Assembly: GCF_025971925.1 (NCBI RefSeq)
Contig: NZ_JAPDHV010000001.1
Location: 62,001-126,000 of the forward strand
DNA: 64,000 nt
DNA from: Chryseobacterium oryctis
GTDB taxonomy: Bacteria; Bacteroidota; Bacteroidia; Flavobacteriales; Weeksellaceae
Direction: 5' to 3'
The notes below the pieces were generated by a model. It had not been told where the DNA came from. It was given only the letters and a program-made list of their open reading frames with translations, and ran no database searches. Positions 42,506 to 51,129 of this stretch are shown in pieces. A program made the translations under genes and the position numbers. Every line of letters starts with the position of its first letter. Positions within the stretch are counted from its first letter, which is position 1.

Positions 42506-43705
42506 ATGCAAGAAGTGTTAAAAAACTATTCAGGAATTTTACTTTTACTTTTAGGAATCACCGTTGGAAGCATCATAGGAATTGTTGCTCCAAACGTTGT
42601 TAATTATATAAAACCTTTAGGAGATATTTTCCTGAATCTTCTTTTTGTAAGTGTAGTTCCGTTGGTATTTTTTGCTGTTTCCAACTCAATTGCTTCATTG
42701 GAACAGCAATCAAAATTTGGAAAAATAATGATAACAATGGTTTTCACTTTCTTATTTTTCATTTTAACGGCGGCCATTTTTACTATTTGTGCAGTTTATC
42801 TATTTCCTGTTTCAGGAGTTTTGGGTAGTAAAGAAATTGTAGAAGCAACAGCAGATAATGATAGTTGGGGTAATAGAATTGTAGGATTTTTTACAGTTGG
42901 AGAGTTTACTCATCTTTTTTCAAGACAAAATATGTTGGCTCTTTTAATTTTCTCTTTTATGACCGGTTTTTCAGCAAGAAAGGCGGGAGAAAAAGGACAA
43001 GCATTCAGATTATTTATAGCTTCAGGATATGAAGTGATGAAAGAATTACTTTTATTAATCATGAAAATAGCACCTATCGGTTTAGGAGCTTATTTTGCTT
43101 ATCAGGTTGCTACATTAGGTCCTCAACTTTTCGGATTTTATGCTAAACCTTTAGGATTATATTATATTGCAGGAATCATCTATTTCCTGGTATTTTTCTC
43201 ATTGTATGCATTTATGGCAAACGGACAAAACGGAGTTAAAAATTTCTGGACAAATGCTATATATCCTACTTTAACAGCATTAAGTACTTGTAGCAGTTTT
43301 GCGACCATGCCTGCCAATTTACAAGCTGCAACTAAAATCGGTATCCCTAGTCAGATTTCAAATCTTGTGATTCCTATCGGAACGACTTTGCACAAAAACG
43401 GCTCTTCTATGTCATCAATTATTAAAATATATGTCGCTTTTCTGATTATCGGAAGAGATTTTTTTGAACCAACCAATCTTCTTTTAGCTTTAGGGATTAC
43501 CATTTTTGTAAGTATTGTAGCAGGAGGAATTCCGAATGGCGGATATATTGGCGAAATGTTGATGATTTCAGTATATCAACTTCCACAAGAGGCCATTCCA
43601 GCTGTAATTATTATCGGAACATTGGTTGACCCTTTAGCCACTGTTTTAAATGCGGTTGGTGATATTGTTGCTGCAATGTTTGTGAATCGGTTTGTGAAGG
43701 TCTGA
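42506..43705 (+). CDS. Dicarboxylate/amino acid:cation symporter (DAACS)
   Basis: The 399-residue protein has about eight transmembrane helices plus the two re-entrant loops of the glutamate/aspartate symporter fold. Signatures are NLLFVSVVPLVFFAVSNSIA, STCSSFATMPANLQAA (the serine-rich hairpin 1), IPIGTTLHKNGSSMSSIIKI (the TM7/hairpin region, with Lys-Asn where NMDGT is usual) and GGIPNGGYIGEMLMI (hairpin 2). It takes up dicarboxylates or acidic or neutral amino acids with sodium or protons. I use the second Met because a promoter element overlaps the first. Confidence 0.85.
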   Translation: MQEVLKNYSGILLLLLGITVGSIIGIVAPNVVNYIKPLGDIFLNLLFVSVVPLVFFAVSNSIASLEQQSKFGKIMITMVFTFLFFILTAAIFTICAVYLFPVSGVLGSKEIVEATADNDSWGNRIVGFFTVGEFTHLFSRQNMLALLIFSFMTGFSARKAGEKGQAFRLFIASGYEVMKELLLLIMKIAPIGLGAYFAYQVATLGPQLFGFYAKPLGLYYIAGIIYFLVFFSLYAFMANGQNGVKNFWTNAIYPTLTALSTCSSFATMPANLQAATKIGIPSQISNLVIPIGTTLHKNGSSMSSIIKIYVAFLIIGRDFFEPTNLLLALGITIFVSIVAGGIPNGGYIGEMLMISVYQLPQEAIPAVIIIGTLVDPLATVLNAVGDIVAAMFVNRFVKV

Positions 43706-43767
43706 TTTTGATTAAAAATATCTATCTTAAATTTTTATCTCGCAGATTTTGCTAATTAAGCAGATGT

Positions 43768-44151
43768 TTACTCACTACGTTTTACAGGTTCAAGATTTTC
43801 ATATTCTTCGGAAGTGAAGAGCCTATAATGAACTTTAAAAGTTTTTCCCAAAGGAGTTTCCAAGGAAAAACCGCCAGGTCCGAAACCGTCTACAACATCT
43901 AACGTAAAGTGAGAATATTTCCAGTACTCAAACAAGTCACGATCTATCCAGAATTCATGCCCGTTGATGGTTCCAATCATCACATCGTTCATTCTGGGAA
44001 AGAAACCTCCTTTTTCAAAACATTGAGGCTGAGTTCCTTCACAACATCCTCCTGCCTGATAAAACATAAGTTCACCATATTTCTTCTCCAGCTCCCAAAT
44101 AACTTCAAGAGCTTTTTCTGTTGCTGAAAGTCTGGATATTTTAGGTTCCAT
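43768..44151 (-). CDS. DUF779 protein of the aldehyde oxidation module
   Basis: The 127-residue cytoplasmic protein has the DUF779 signature QAGGCCEGTQPQCF (residues about 33-46, three cysteines that could bind metal) followed by GTINGHEFWIDRDLFEYWKYSHFTLDVVDGFGPGGFSLE. DUF779 genes are nearly always next to an aldehyde dehydrogenase, as here. The role is unknown; a metal or cofactor helper is possible. It is the last of three minus-strand genes (aldehyde dehydrogenase, AdhP, DUF779). Confidence 0.9.
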   Translation of the reverse strand: MEPKISRLSATEKALEVIWELEKKYGELMFYQAGGCCEGTQPQCFEKGGFFPRMNDVMIGTINGHEFWIDRDLFEYWKYSHFTLDVVDGFGPGGFSLETPLGKTFKVHYRLFTSEEYENLEPVKRSE

Positions 44152-44177
44152 TATATTACTTTTTAATAAAGTTAAAA

Positions 44178-44207
44178 AAGTTCGGCGAAATAAATTTCGC
44201 CGAACTT
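44178..44207 (-). terminator. Terminator after adhP
   Basis: AAGTTCGGCGAAAT and ATTTCGCCGAACTT pair perfectly (14 bp, 2-base centre) and on the minus strand a T-run follows. It lies between adhP and the DUF779 gene, so read-through is needed to reach DUF779. Confidence 0.85.
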
Positions 44208-44225
44208 ACAACAATTCATTATAAT

Positions 44226-45263
44226 TTAGTTTGTATTACCCGCAATGTCAAGAACAATTCTGCCATCAATTTGCCCTTTCTTCATTTTATCAAAAACATC
44301 ATTAATGTCTTCCAGCTTTGCAGGTGTTACTGTTGCTTTCACTAGTCCTTCATTCGCAAAATCTAGTGCTTCCTGAAGATCTTTTCTGGTTCCTACAATA
44401 GAACCTCTTACTGTGATTCTTTTTAAAACGGTTTCAAAAATCGGCAGTTCAAAAGAACCAGGAGGAAGACCGTTTAATGCAATAGTTCCTTTTCTTCTCA
44501 AAACATCAATTCCTTGTTTAAAAGCAATTGGAGAAACTGCTGTAATTAATGCGCCATGCATTCCACCAACTTCTTTATGTAAATATTCTCCTGGGTCTGT
44601 ATTTTTAGCATTTACTACCAAATCTGCACCTAATTTTTTTGCCAACTCCAATTTATCATCTGCAACATCTATTGCAGCAACATGCATTCCCATTGCTTTT
44701 GCATATTGTACAGCAACGTGTCCCAATCCACCAATTCCTGAAATGGCAACCCATTCTCCTGGTTTTGTTTCAGTTTCTTTCAACCCTTTATACACGGTTA
44801 CTCCCGCACAAAGAATCGGGGCAATTTCTAAAAAGTTAACATTAGATTTTAAATGTCCTACATATCTAGAATCTGCAATTACATATTCTGCAAAGCCTCC
44901 ATCCACACTATATCCTCCATTTTTCTGAGCTTCACAAAGCGTTTCCCAACCCGTGATACAGTAATCGCAGCAACCACAAGCCGAATACAACCAAGGAACT
45001 CCTACAGCATCTCCTTCTTTTACCTGCGCTTCTGGTCCGCAGGCGACAACAATTCCTACACCTTCATGACCGGGAATTAACGGCATTTTAGGTTTTGCCG
45101 GCCAATCACCATCAACAGCATGTAAGTCTGTATGGCAAACACCACAGGCGATAACTTTTACCAATACTTCATATCTTCCCGGTTCTCTTACAGGAACTTC
45201 TTCTATTTTTAAAGGTTGTCCGTAGCCCTGAACGACTGCGGCTTTCATTGTTTTTGGAATCAT
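44226..45263 (-). CDS. adhP: Zinc-dependent alcohol dehydrogenase (AdhP type)
   Basis: The 345-residue medium-chain dehydrogenase oxidises alcohols, or reduces aldehydes, with NAD. It has the catalytic zinc ligands Cys in [15 protein letters not shown] (about 38) and HEGVG (about 61), the structural zinc cysteines [15 protein letters not shown] (about 92-106), and the NAD site [17 protein letters not shown] (about 170-186). The sequence fits the AdhP group (ethanol/propanol preferring). It follows the aldehyde dehydrogenase gene, with a repeat element in the gap. Confidence 0.93.
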   Translation of the reverse strand: MIPKTMKAAVVQGYGQPLKIEEVPVREPGRYEVLVKVIACGVCHTDLHAVDGDWPAKPKMPLIPGHEGVGIVVACGPEAQVKEGDAVGVPWLYSACGCCDYCITGWETLCEAQKNGGYSVDGGFAEYVIADSRYVGHLKSNVNFLEIAPILCAGVTVYKGLKETETKPGEWVAISGIGGLGHVAVQYAKAMGMHVAAIDVADDKLELAKKLGADLVVNAKNTDPGEYLHKEVGGMHGALITAVSPIAFKQGIDVLRRKGTIALNGLPPGSFELPIFETVLKRITVRGSIVGTRKDLQEALDFANEGLVKATVTPAKLEDINDVFDKMKKGQIDGRIVLDIAGNTN

Positions 45264-45359
45264 AATTTAGTTTTTTTGAATTATTTTGGTTTTTGATTGA
45301 GCATTAACTAAAGCTTCTGATTAATCGAAAATTTTCAGAAACGAATAGATATTTGTTTC

Positions 45360-45485
45360 GCGTGAGGGATAGTAAGAGTGGCGAGGAACGAGCCAGTACG
45401 TAGCAAAGCGGAGTACCGAAACGAAGTGAAGATCTGAATAGCCCGACCGTTTTGCCCAGACCAAAGCCTAGGCAAACGGACACGC
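45360..45485. repeat. Structured intergenic element of flavobacterial type
   Basis: This 126-base GC-richer stretch sits in the gap between the aldehyde and alcohol dehydrogenase genes. Its ends GCGTG (45360-45364) and CACGC (45481-45485) pair, and inside CCGTTTTGCC (45447-45456) pairs with GGCAAACGG (45471-45479) with a bulged T. It contains GCGTGAGGGAT and AATAGCCCGACC, which I remember as parts of a highly repeated Bacteroidota intergenic element. It could be an RNA element or a non-autonomous mobile repeat. Confidence 0.6.
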
Positions 45486-45499
45486 CATAACATTAAAAA

Positions 45500-47029
45500 T
45501 TAAAAGAAACCTAATTTGTTTTTGTTGTAAGAAATCAACATATTTTTTGTTTGACGGTAATGGTCAAGCATCATTTTGTGATTTTCTCTACCAATTCCTG
45601 ACTGTTTGTAGCCTCCAAACGGCGCACCAGCAGGATAAGAGTGATATTGATTCACCCATACTCTACCCGCCTGAATCTGACGTGGTACGTTATATAATTG
45701 ATGAGCGTCTCTCGTCCAAACTCCAGCACCTAATCCGTAAATTGTATCATTTGCTATTTTAATAGCCTCTTCTTCATCTTTAAAAGTTGTAAACGCCAAT
45801 ACAGGTCCGAAAATTTCTTCTTGGAAGATTCTCATCTTGTTGTGTCCCTTGAAAATTGTTGGCTGGATATAATAACCGTCTTCCAAACCTTCTCCAACAT
45901 TATTTATGTCTCCACCCACAAGAACTTCCGCTCCTTCTTCTTTTCCTAGTTTGATATAAGAAAGAATTTTGTCTTTCTGGATCTGAGATGCCTGAGCCCC
46001 CATCATCACCGTCTTATCTAATGGATTTCCTACTTTAATTGCTTTTACTCTTTCTACCACTTTCGCAATAAAAGCATCCGCTATATCTTCCTGAACTAAT
46101 AATCTTGAAGGACAAGTACAAATTTCTCCCTGATTTAAAGCAAAAAGAACTGCTCCTTCAATAGCTTTATCCAAAAACTCGTCATCTGCATCCATCACCG
46201 AACTAAAGAAAACATTAGGAGACTTTCCTCCCAATTCCAACGTAACAGGAATGATATTTTCTGTAGCATACTGCATCACCAAACGACCTGTAGCTGTAGA
46301 ACCCGTAAATGCTGCTTTGGCAACTTTCGGATTAGTAACTAAAGCTCTTCCTAATTCAGCACCAAAACCGTTAACGATGTTCACTACTCCATTTGGAAGC
46401 AAATCTCCAATAACTTCCATTAAAACCATGATGGAAATCGGTGTACTTTCTGCCGGTTTCAAAACCACACAATTTCCTGCTGCTAAAGCCGGAGCCAATT
46501 TCCAAACTGCCATCAATAAAGGAAAATTCCATGGAATGATTTGAGCGATAACACCAAGTGGCTCATGAACGATTAATGAAACTGTATCTTTATCCAATTC
46601 ATTATGAGAGCCTTCTTCTGCCCTGATTACCGAAGCAAAATATCTGAAATGGTCGATTGCCAAAGGTAAATCCGCCGCTAAAGTTTCTCTTACTGCTTTA
46701 CCGTTGTCTATTGTTTCAACAGTAGCCAAATATTCCAGATTTTGTTCTATCCTGTCTGCAATTTTGATTAAAATATTACTTCTTTCCGTAGATGAAGTAT
46801 CTTTCCAAGTCTGAAATGCTTTTTCTGCTGCATTTACAGCCAATTCCAAATCTTCTTTCGATGAATGTGCTGCTTGAGTAAAAATTTTACCATCAACAGG
46901 AGAAATCACATCAAAATATTGTCCGTTTACCGGAGCTGTAAACTTGCCGTCAATATAATTATCATATCTGCTTTTGAATTCAGGCCATTGTAATAATGTC
47001 CCTGATTGTTGCTGTGCTGTAGTACTCAT
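45500..47029 (-). CDS. NAD-dependent aldehyde dehydrogenase
   Basis: The 509-residue enzyme oxidises aldehydes to acids. It has [14 protein letters not shown] (catalytic Glu, about 270), [12 protein letters not shown] (catalytic Cys, about 305), the cofactor site [28 protein letters not shown] and the end [18 protein letters not shown]. It resembles the ExaC/AldB group, which also has the DUF779 neighbour. It is the first gene of the minus-strand unit. The divergent AraC regulator and the two 12-base direct repeats upstream suggest regulated expression. Confidence 0.93.
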   Translation of the reverse strand: MSTTAQQQSGTLLQWPEFKSRYDNYIDGKFTAPVNGQYFDVISPVDGKIFTQAAHSSKEDLELAVNAAEKAFQTWKDTSSTERSNILIKIADRIEQNLEYLATVETIDNGKAVRETLAADLPLAIDHFRYFASVIRAEEGSHNELDKDTVSLIVHEPLGVIAQIIPWNFPLLMAVWKLAPALAAGNCVVLKPAESTPISIMVLMEVIGDLLPNGVVNIVNGFGAELGRALVTNPKVAKAAFTGSTATGRLVMQYATENIIPVTLELGGKSPNVFFSSVMDADDEFLDKAIEGAVLFALNQGEICTCPSRLLVQEDIADAFIAKVVERVKAIKVGNPLDKTVMMGAQASQIQKDKILSYIKLGKEEGAEVLVGGDINNVGEGLEDGYYIQPTIFKGHNKMRIFQEEIFGPVLAFTTFKDEEEAIKIANDTIYGLGAGVWTRDAHQLYNVPRQIQAGRVWVNQYHSYPAGAPFGGYKQSGIGRENHKMMLDHYRQTKNMLISYNKNKLGFF

Positions 47030-47089
47030 TTTATTATATTTTATTTGTTCTCTATTGCCAAATTACAGCTGATTATATGATTTGCATAG

Positions 47090-47122
47090 CACAATCGTAC
47101 AAAAAAACTTCACAATCGTACA
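47090..47122. promoter_or_regulatory. Two 12-base direct repeats, likely AraC operator
   Basis: CACAATCGTACA occurs at 47090-47101 and again at 47111-47122, start to start 21 bases, or two helical turns. It lies 60-90 bases upstream of the aldehyde dehydrogenase start and before the divergent AraC gene. AraC-type regulators often bind tandem half-sites at 21-base spacing, so it is the likely target of the regulator at 47209. Confidence 0.65.
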
Positions 47123-47172
47123 GATTAGTAATTTTATAATTTCATTAACAGTGACGTAAGTTGATTATTTTC

Positions 47173-47180
47173 TATATTTG
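47173..47180 (+). promoter_or_regulatory. -7 promoter element for the AraC-type gene
   Basis: TATATTTG (TAnnTTTG) lies 28 bases before the ATG at 47209. No TTG at -33 is visible. Confidence 0.45.
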
Positions 47181-47208
47181 AGTAAACAGACAATAAAGAT
47201 GTTTAGAT

Positions 47209-48132
47209 ATGAACAATAATAAATTTTTATTAGAAACTCCTGAATTAAAAGAGGAAAATCAACTATTTAATCTAATTGAAAATGAAACAAAATTCAATCT
47301 AAACAATTGTGAATTTAGTATATATGAGACTCATAAAGCTGCTTTTGGCGTAAAACTACATTTTGACACTATTGCTTTTACCGCAATGCTACGTGGAAAA
47401 AAACACATGAAGCTGGAAAATAAAACCAATTATTTTGATTACTTCCCGGGAGAAAGTGTTTTGGTTTCCCCTGGAGAAACGATGATTATAGATTTCCCCG
47501 AAGCCAATGAAACTCCCTCTCAATGTATTTCTTTAAGCCTAAATCCAGAATTCATTGAAAATTCTTTAAATAATCTAAATTACAGTTTTCCTAAAGTTGA
47601 TGAAACTTCTCAATGGAACATTCAGTTTGACGAATATTTCCTTTTTAATAACAAATCTCTTGCTTCTGCCACCAACAATATTATGAGAATTGCAATGGAT
47701 GACAATTCACAAAAAGATATTATGGCAGATTTTGCATTAAAGGAACTTTTAATACGATTGATGCAGACTCAGGCAAGAAGCATGGTGGAAAAGAACGTCG
47801 CAAAAAACAAATCAAGAATCGGTTTTGTGGTAGATTATATCAAGAAAAATCTTCATCAGAAACTTTCAATCGAAAATATTGCAAAATTGGCATATGTAAG
47901 CAAATCGAACTTCTTTAAAATGTTCAAAGATGAATTGGGTACTTCCCCAAATGAATTTATCTTGCAAGAAAGAATTAGCAAAGCAAAAGAATTGCTCGCT
48001 AGTCAAAACAGCATTAAAGAAACCGCTTATCAGACAGGTTTTTCGGATGCTAATTATTTTACACGAGTTTTTAAACAACTTGTAGGTGTTACCCCAAAAA
48101 GGTATCAGGATAAAGTAGCATTTCTTGATTAA
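47209..48132 (+). CDS. AraC family transcriptional regulator
   Basis: The 307-residue regulator has an N-terminal cupin-like sensing domain (about 40-180, with HFDTIAFTAMLRGKKHMKLE and FPGESVLVSPGETMIID) and a C-terminal AraC DNA-binding domain (about 205-300): KLSIENIAKLAYVSKSNFFK (HTH 1), GTSPNEFILQERISKAKELL, then SIKETAYQTGFSDANYFTRV (HTH 2) and GVTPKRYQD. It is divergent from the aldehyde dehydrogenase operon and so its likely local regulator. The ligand may be an alcohol or aldehyde (inference). Confidence 0.88.
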   Translation: MNNNKFLLETPELKEENQLFNLIENETKFNLNNCEFSIYETHKAAFGVKLHFDTIAFTAMLRGKKHMKLENKTNYFDYFPGESVLVSPGETMIIDFPEANETPSQCISLSLNPEFIENSLNNLNYSFPKVDETSQWNIQFDEYFLFNNKSLASATNNIMRIAMDDNSQKDIMADFALKELLIRLMQTQARSMVEKNVAKNKSRIGFVVDYIKKNLHQKLSIENIAKLAYVSKSNFFKMFKDELGTSPNEFILQERISKAKELLASQNSIKETAYQTGFSDANYFTRVFKQLVGVTPKRYQDKVAFLD

Positions 48133-48181
48133 TCTTATTTCTCAAGCCATAATTTAAAGTCCAGACTGTTTATACATTGAC

Positions 48182-48210
48182 CTCCAGAATTTTTTACTCT
48201 GGAGTTTTTT
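48182..48210 (+). terminator. Terminator after the AraC-type gene
   Basis: CTCCAGA and TCTGGAG pair around a 9-base loop, followed by TTTTTT. Confidence 0.8.
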
Positions 48211-48348
48211 ATAATAAGTTTTCAGATTATTGAAATAATATCATGACTCTAGAAAAAACATCCTGAATGGAGCAGTAAAAATCACCCTTTTGTGGTATTC
48301 TTAAGTAACTCATTTAGCTTTAATTTTATTAAAACTAAATAATTAATT

Positions 48349-49602
48349 ATGAAAACAAAAATTAAAAATTTAAAATGGAGTTTAGTAATTCTAATATTCT
48401 TATTAACTACGAGTTCTTTTTTCTCACAGAATTTTGTCGGAAAAATTTATGACCAGATGAGAGGTCAAAGCTTTTCATTTTTTGATAATGGTCTAGCTAT
48501 TCAAGATGGGAACCCTATGAACAGAGGTTTTGCCCAAAGAGATCCTTCTGGGTTGATGTTCATGAGATTACCCGCGATAAACCCCTACAGAAATGCTTAT
48601 TTTTTAGATTATTATGGTAACTTTATTGAGATAGATTATGTTCTGGGTACCAGAATAATCGGAAGGTATGATTTTGCACCTCCTCCTGCTCCTATAAATA
48701 ATTTCCAAATCCCTCAAACCAATCCTAACATTGGTATAATGACAGCTAATGGAAATATTAACCCTATTCCTGTAAGTTTGGTAAATCAAGATAAGCCATT
48801 TGGTGATATGATGATAACATCAGAACAAGTTGCTATAAATTGCTACAATCAATCATTACAACTCAATGGACAATTGGATCAAAATAAATTTGGTGATTGT
48901 ATGGTTACAAATATGTCAGGAAAAAAAGAGAATGCAGTTTACCAGTGTGTTAAAAATTCTGCAACTATAGAAGAACAGACATTATGTATGGTTAGTGTGA
49001 TGGGAGGTAATAAAGAACAACAGTATTCTCAAAAATTAATGAAATGTTATAAAGAATTTGGGGCTGACTATAGTAAATATCCTTTATGTTTAGCTGGGGA
49101 AGTTTCGGATCCAGAATTGCAAAAATTAGTTTCATGTGTAAAACAACAAGCTCAAACAGGTCAGGTTAATTTTATGAATACGGCTATGTGCTATGGAGCA
49201 AGTAAATTCAACCTTAATACTGAAGCAACTATAGCCGTTCAATGTGCTGCAACTTCAGGCGGACAGCCTTACGTTTTTGCAGGTTGTGCAGGTGGTCAGT
49301 TAACCGCTTTAGAATTAAACAAATGCTTAACACACGGCATCGGTGGAGATAGTGGCTGCTTTGGAAAAAATAACACTATTGTAAAAACATTAAATTCATT
49401 AGGCAATGAACTTAACAAACAATTTGGACCTAATAATGATATCGTTAAGAATTTCAATAATGCTGTTAATGACATCACCCATGGTCCTGGATATAACCAT
49501 GAAGCTGTAAAAATTTTACGTAATACAGGAAATGAACTAAAAAATGCAGGACAAAATATTGAAAGAGAGATAAAAAAAGTACTTCCTAGAATTAAGTGGT
49601 AA
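48349..49602 (+). CDS. Secreted protein with six Cys-pair repeats
   Basis: The 417-residue protein has a signal peptide (about 12-27, VILIFLLTTSSFFSQ), a Pro/Asn/Phe-rich region to about residue 150, then a part with 12 cysteines in six pairs. Each pair is C-x(10-18)-C at the ends of short units, for example CVKNSATIEEQTLC, CYKEFGADYSKYPLC, CAATSGGQPYVFAGC and CLTHGIGGDSGC. The tail is Asn-rich and helical (NELNKQFGPNNDIVKNFNNA). The even number of periplasmic cysteines suggests six disulfides. I recognise no family. It could be a surface or secreted protein; it stands alone with a terminator inside its stop region. Confidence 0.7.
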   Translation: MKTKIKNLKWSLVILIFLLTTSSFFSQNFVGKIYDQMRGQSFSFFDNGLAIQDGNPMNRGFAQRDPSGLMFMRLPAINPYRNAYFLDYYGNFIEIDYVLGTRIIGRYDFAPPPAPINNFQIPQTNPNIGIMTANGNINPIPVSLVNQDKPFGDMMITSEQVAINCYNQSLQLNGQLDQNKFGDCMVTNMSGKKENAVYQCVKNSATIEEQTLCMVSVMGGNKEQQYSQKLMKCYKEFGADYSKYPLCLAGEVSDPELQKLVSCVKQQAQTGQVNFMNTAMCYGASKFNLNTEATIAVQCAATSGGQPYVFAGCAGGQLTALELNKCLTHGIGGDSGCFGKNNTIVKTLNSLGNELNKQFGPNNDIVKNFNNAVNDITHGPGYNHEAVKILRNTGNELKNAGQNIEREIKKVLPRIKW

Positions 49603-49620
49603 AGAAATTCTTTACCACTT
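49594..49620. terminator. Perfect hairpin overlapping the stop codon
   Basis: AAGTGGTAAAGAA (49594-49606) and TTCTTTACCACTT (49608-49620) are perfect inverted repeats. The stop TAA (49600-49602) lies inside the left arm, so the last codons of the Cys-pair gene double as a terminator stem. The minus-strand HMG-CoA synthase ends 36 bases away. Confidence 0.75.
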
Positions 49621-49655
49621 AATTTATTTTTTACATTATCTAAACTTTTGGAATA

Positions 49656-50993
49656 TTATGATTGCTTATCTGAATAACTATAATACCTAGCTCCCTTCAA
49701 AACAGGGTTTTCTAATTCCACAGATTTTAAACCAAAACCTTTGTAATTTTCATTAACAGAGTTTTCCAATTGTTTTCTGTGAAGTTTTTCGTAAGTATCA
49801 AAATCAATGGCTTTTCTATTTTTTAAACTTTCAAAAAAATTCCATTTTGAAACTACATTTTTCCAGTTTTCTGAAACTTTCCCTGCAAAAACTTTCGATT
49901 TTGAACCACTTCCATATCCTAAAAATCCGATTTCCTGACCTTTCAATTCTTCATTTTCATTAAAAGAAGTCTGCAACGCCGAAAGCAAAGCCATAAAAAT
50001 AGAAGCTGTGTACATATTTCCTATTTCAGAAGATGCTCTCTGAGATTTTTCAATTTTTTCATTAATAAACTGAATATATTCCTCAGATTTTGCAACCGCT
50101 TTTTGTTCCTCAGGAGTTTCGTACGAAAGGCTGTTTTCTAAACTATAAATCTCCGTAAAAACTCTTTTCCCATGGAAAGCATAAGGAAGATGGAAAATAA
50201 GGTATTTCCAACATTCATAAGGTTTATTCTGTCCCGTAATTTCTTTATAATGAATGTACGCTTCTTTGATTCTATTCTGATAACATTGATTGGAATACTG
50301 CCCATCGAAAACAGGCTCATCTGTGAAAACTTCAATTTTTTCTGGATACGTTTCAGGAGCATTTGCCAAATCTTCTTTTTTATAATTTCTTCTTGGCTTA
50401 AAGAAATCGAAAACACTTTCTGTAGCAACACCCCAGTTATTTTCAATCTCAATTAAATCAGGTTTTGAAGAAACTAAAACAGCAACTGCACCTCCGCCTT
50501 GTGTATATTCTCCCGAGGAAGCCAATTCATATTTTGCATAATCACTTGCAATTACCACTGCTTTTTTATCGGGATTTACTCTTACAAAATCTAAAGAATT
50601 ATGCAAAGCATCAACCGCTCCCACACAAGCGAAAGTAATGTCAACAACATCACAATTTCTGAAACATCTTTCTCCAAATTCTTCCTCCAAGACAGTTTCA
50701 ACCATTTGCATCGCATACGAAGCTGTAGGTTTTGCTGCATCCAAAGCACTTTCGGTTCCCAGATATATCCTTGAAATTTCTTTTGGGTTGAGATTATAGT
50801 CTTTAATCAGTTTTAATAAAGCCTCTGCAGCAAATGTAGCAGCATCTTCATGCACATCAGCCAACGCCATTTTATGTAGTCCTAATCCTTTCTCCAGTTT
50901 TGCAGGTTCAATTCCTCTTTTTTCTGCCAAATCTTTTATTTCCAAATACAATGAAGGTACATAATAACTCGCCGCCTCAATTCCAAAAGTCAT
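49656..50993 (-). CDS. mvaS: Hydroxymethylglutaryl-CoA synthase
   Basis: The 445-residue thiolase-fold enzyme joins acetyl-CoA and acetoacetyl-CoA to form HMG-CoA, which feeds the mevalonate pathway used by flavobacteria for isoprenoids. Catalytic residues are in place: Glu in LGTESALD (about 80), Cys in DITFACVGAVDAL (about 122), and His in FHLPYAFHGKRVF (about 270). It also has the usual C-terminal GSGSKSKVF phosphate loop. It sits alone between a terminator and a convergent gene. Confidence 0.9.
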   Translation of the reverse strand: MTFGIEAASYYVPSLYLEIKDLAEKRGIEPAKLEKGLGLHKMALADVHEDAATFAAEALLKLIKDYNLNPKEISRIYLGTESALDAAKPTASYAMQMVETVLEEEFGERCFRNCDVVDITFACVGAVDALHNSLDFVRVNPDKKAVVIASDYAKYELASSGEYTQGGGAVAVLVSSKPDLIEIENNWGVATESVFDFFKPRRNYKKEDLANAPETYPEKIEVFTDEPVFDGQYSNQCYQNRIKEAYIHYKEITGQNKPYECWKYLIFHLPYAFHGKRVFTEIYSLENSLSYETPEEQKAVAKSEEYIQFINEKIEKSQRASSEIGNMYTASIFMALLSALQTSFNENEELKGQEIGFLGYGSGSKSKVFAGKVSENWKNVVSKWNFFESLKNRKAIDFDTYEKLHRKQLENSVNENYKGFGLKSVELENPVLKGARYYSYSDKQS

Positions 50994-51093
50994 AATATTC
51001 TAATTTTTATACGAATTTAAAAAATGTAACCATTTAATCATATATGAATATTACTTAATTTTCAAAAAAATTGGGGATTTAATTTATGAAAGC

Positions 51094-51124
51094 AAAAAAG
51101 CACCTCTTTTTGAAGTGCTTTTTT
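51094..51124 (-). terminator. Terminator after the M1 peptidase gene
   Basis: AAAAAAGCAC (51094-51103) and GTGCTTTTTT (51115-51124) pair; on the minus strand the hairpin is followed by T residues. It starts 6 bases after the peptidase stop. Confidence 0.8.
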
Positions 51125-51129
51125 GAGAT

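Noticed and set aside
43740-43767. Short CGCAGATTTTGCTAATTAAGCAGAT-like text
   Set aside because: Parts resemble common flavobacterial intergenic text, but there is no clean repeat or structure here.
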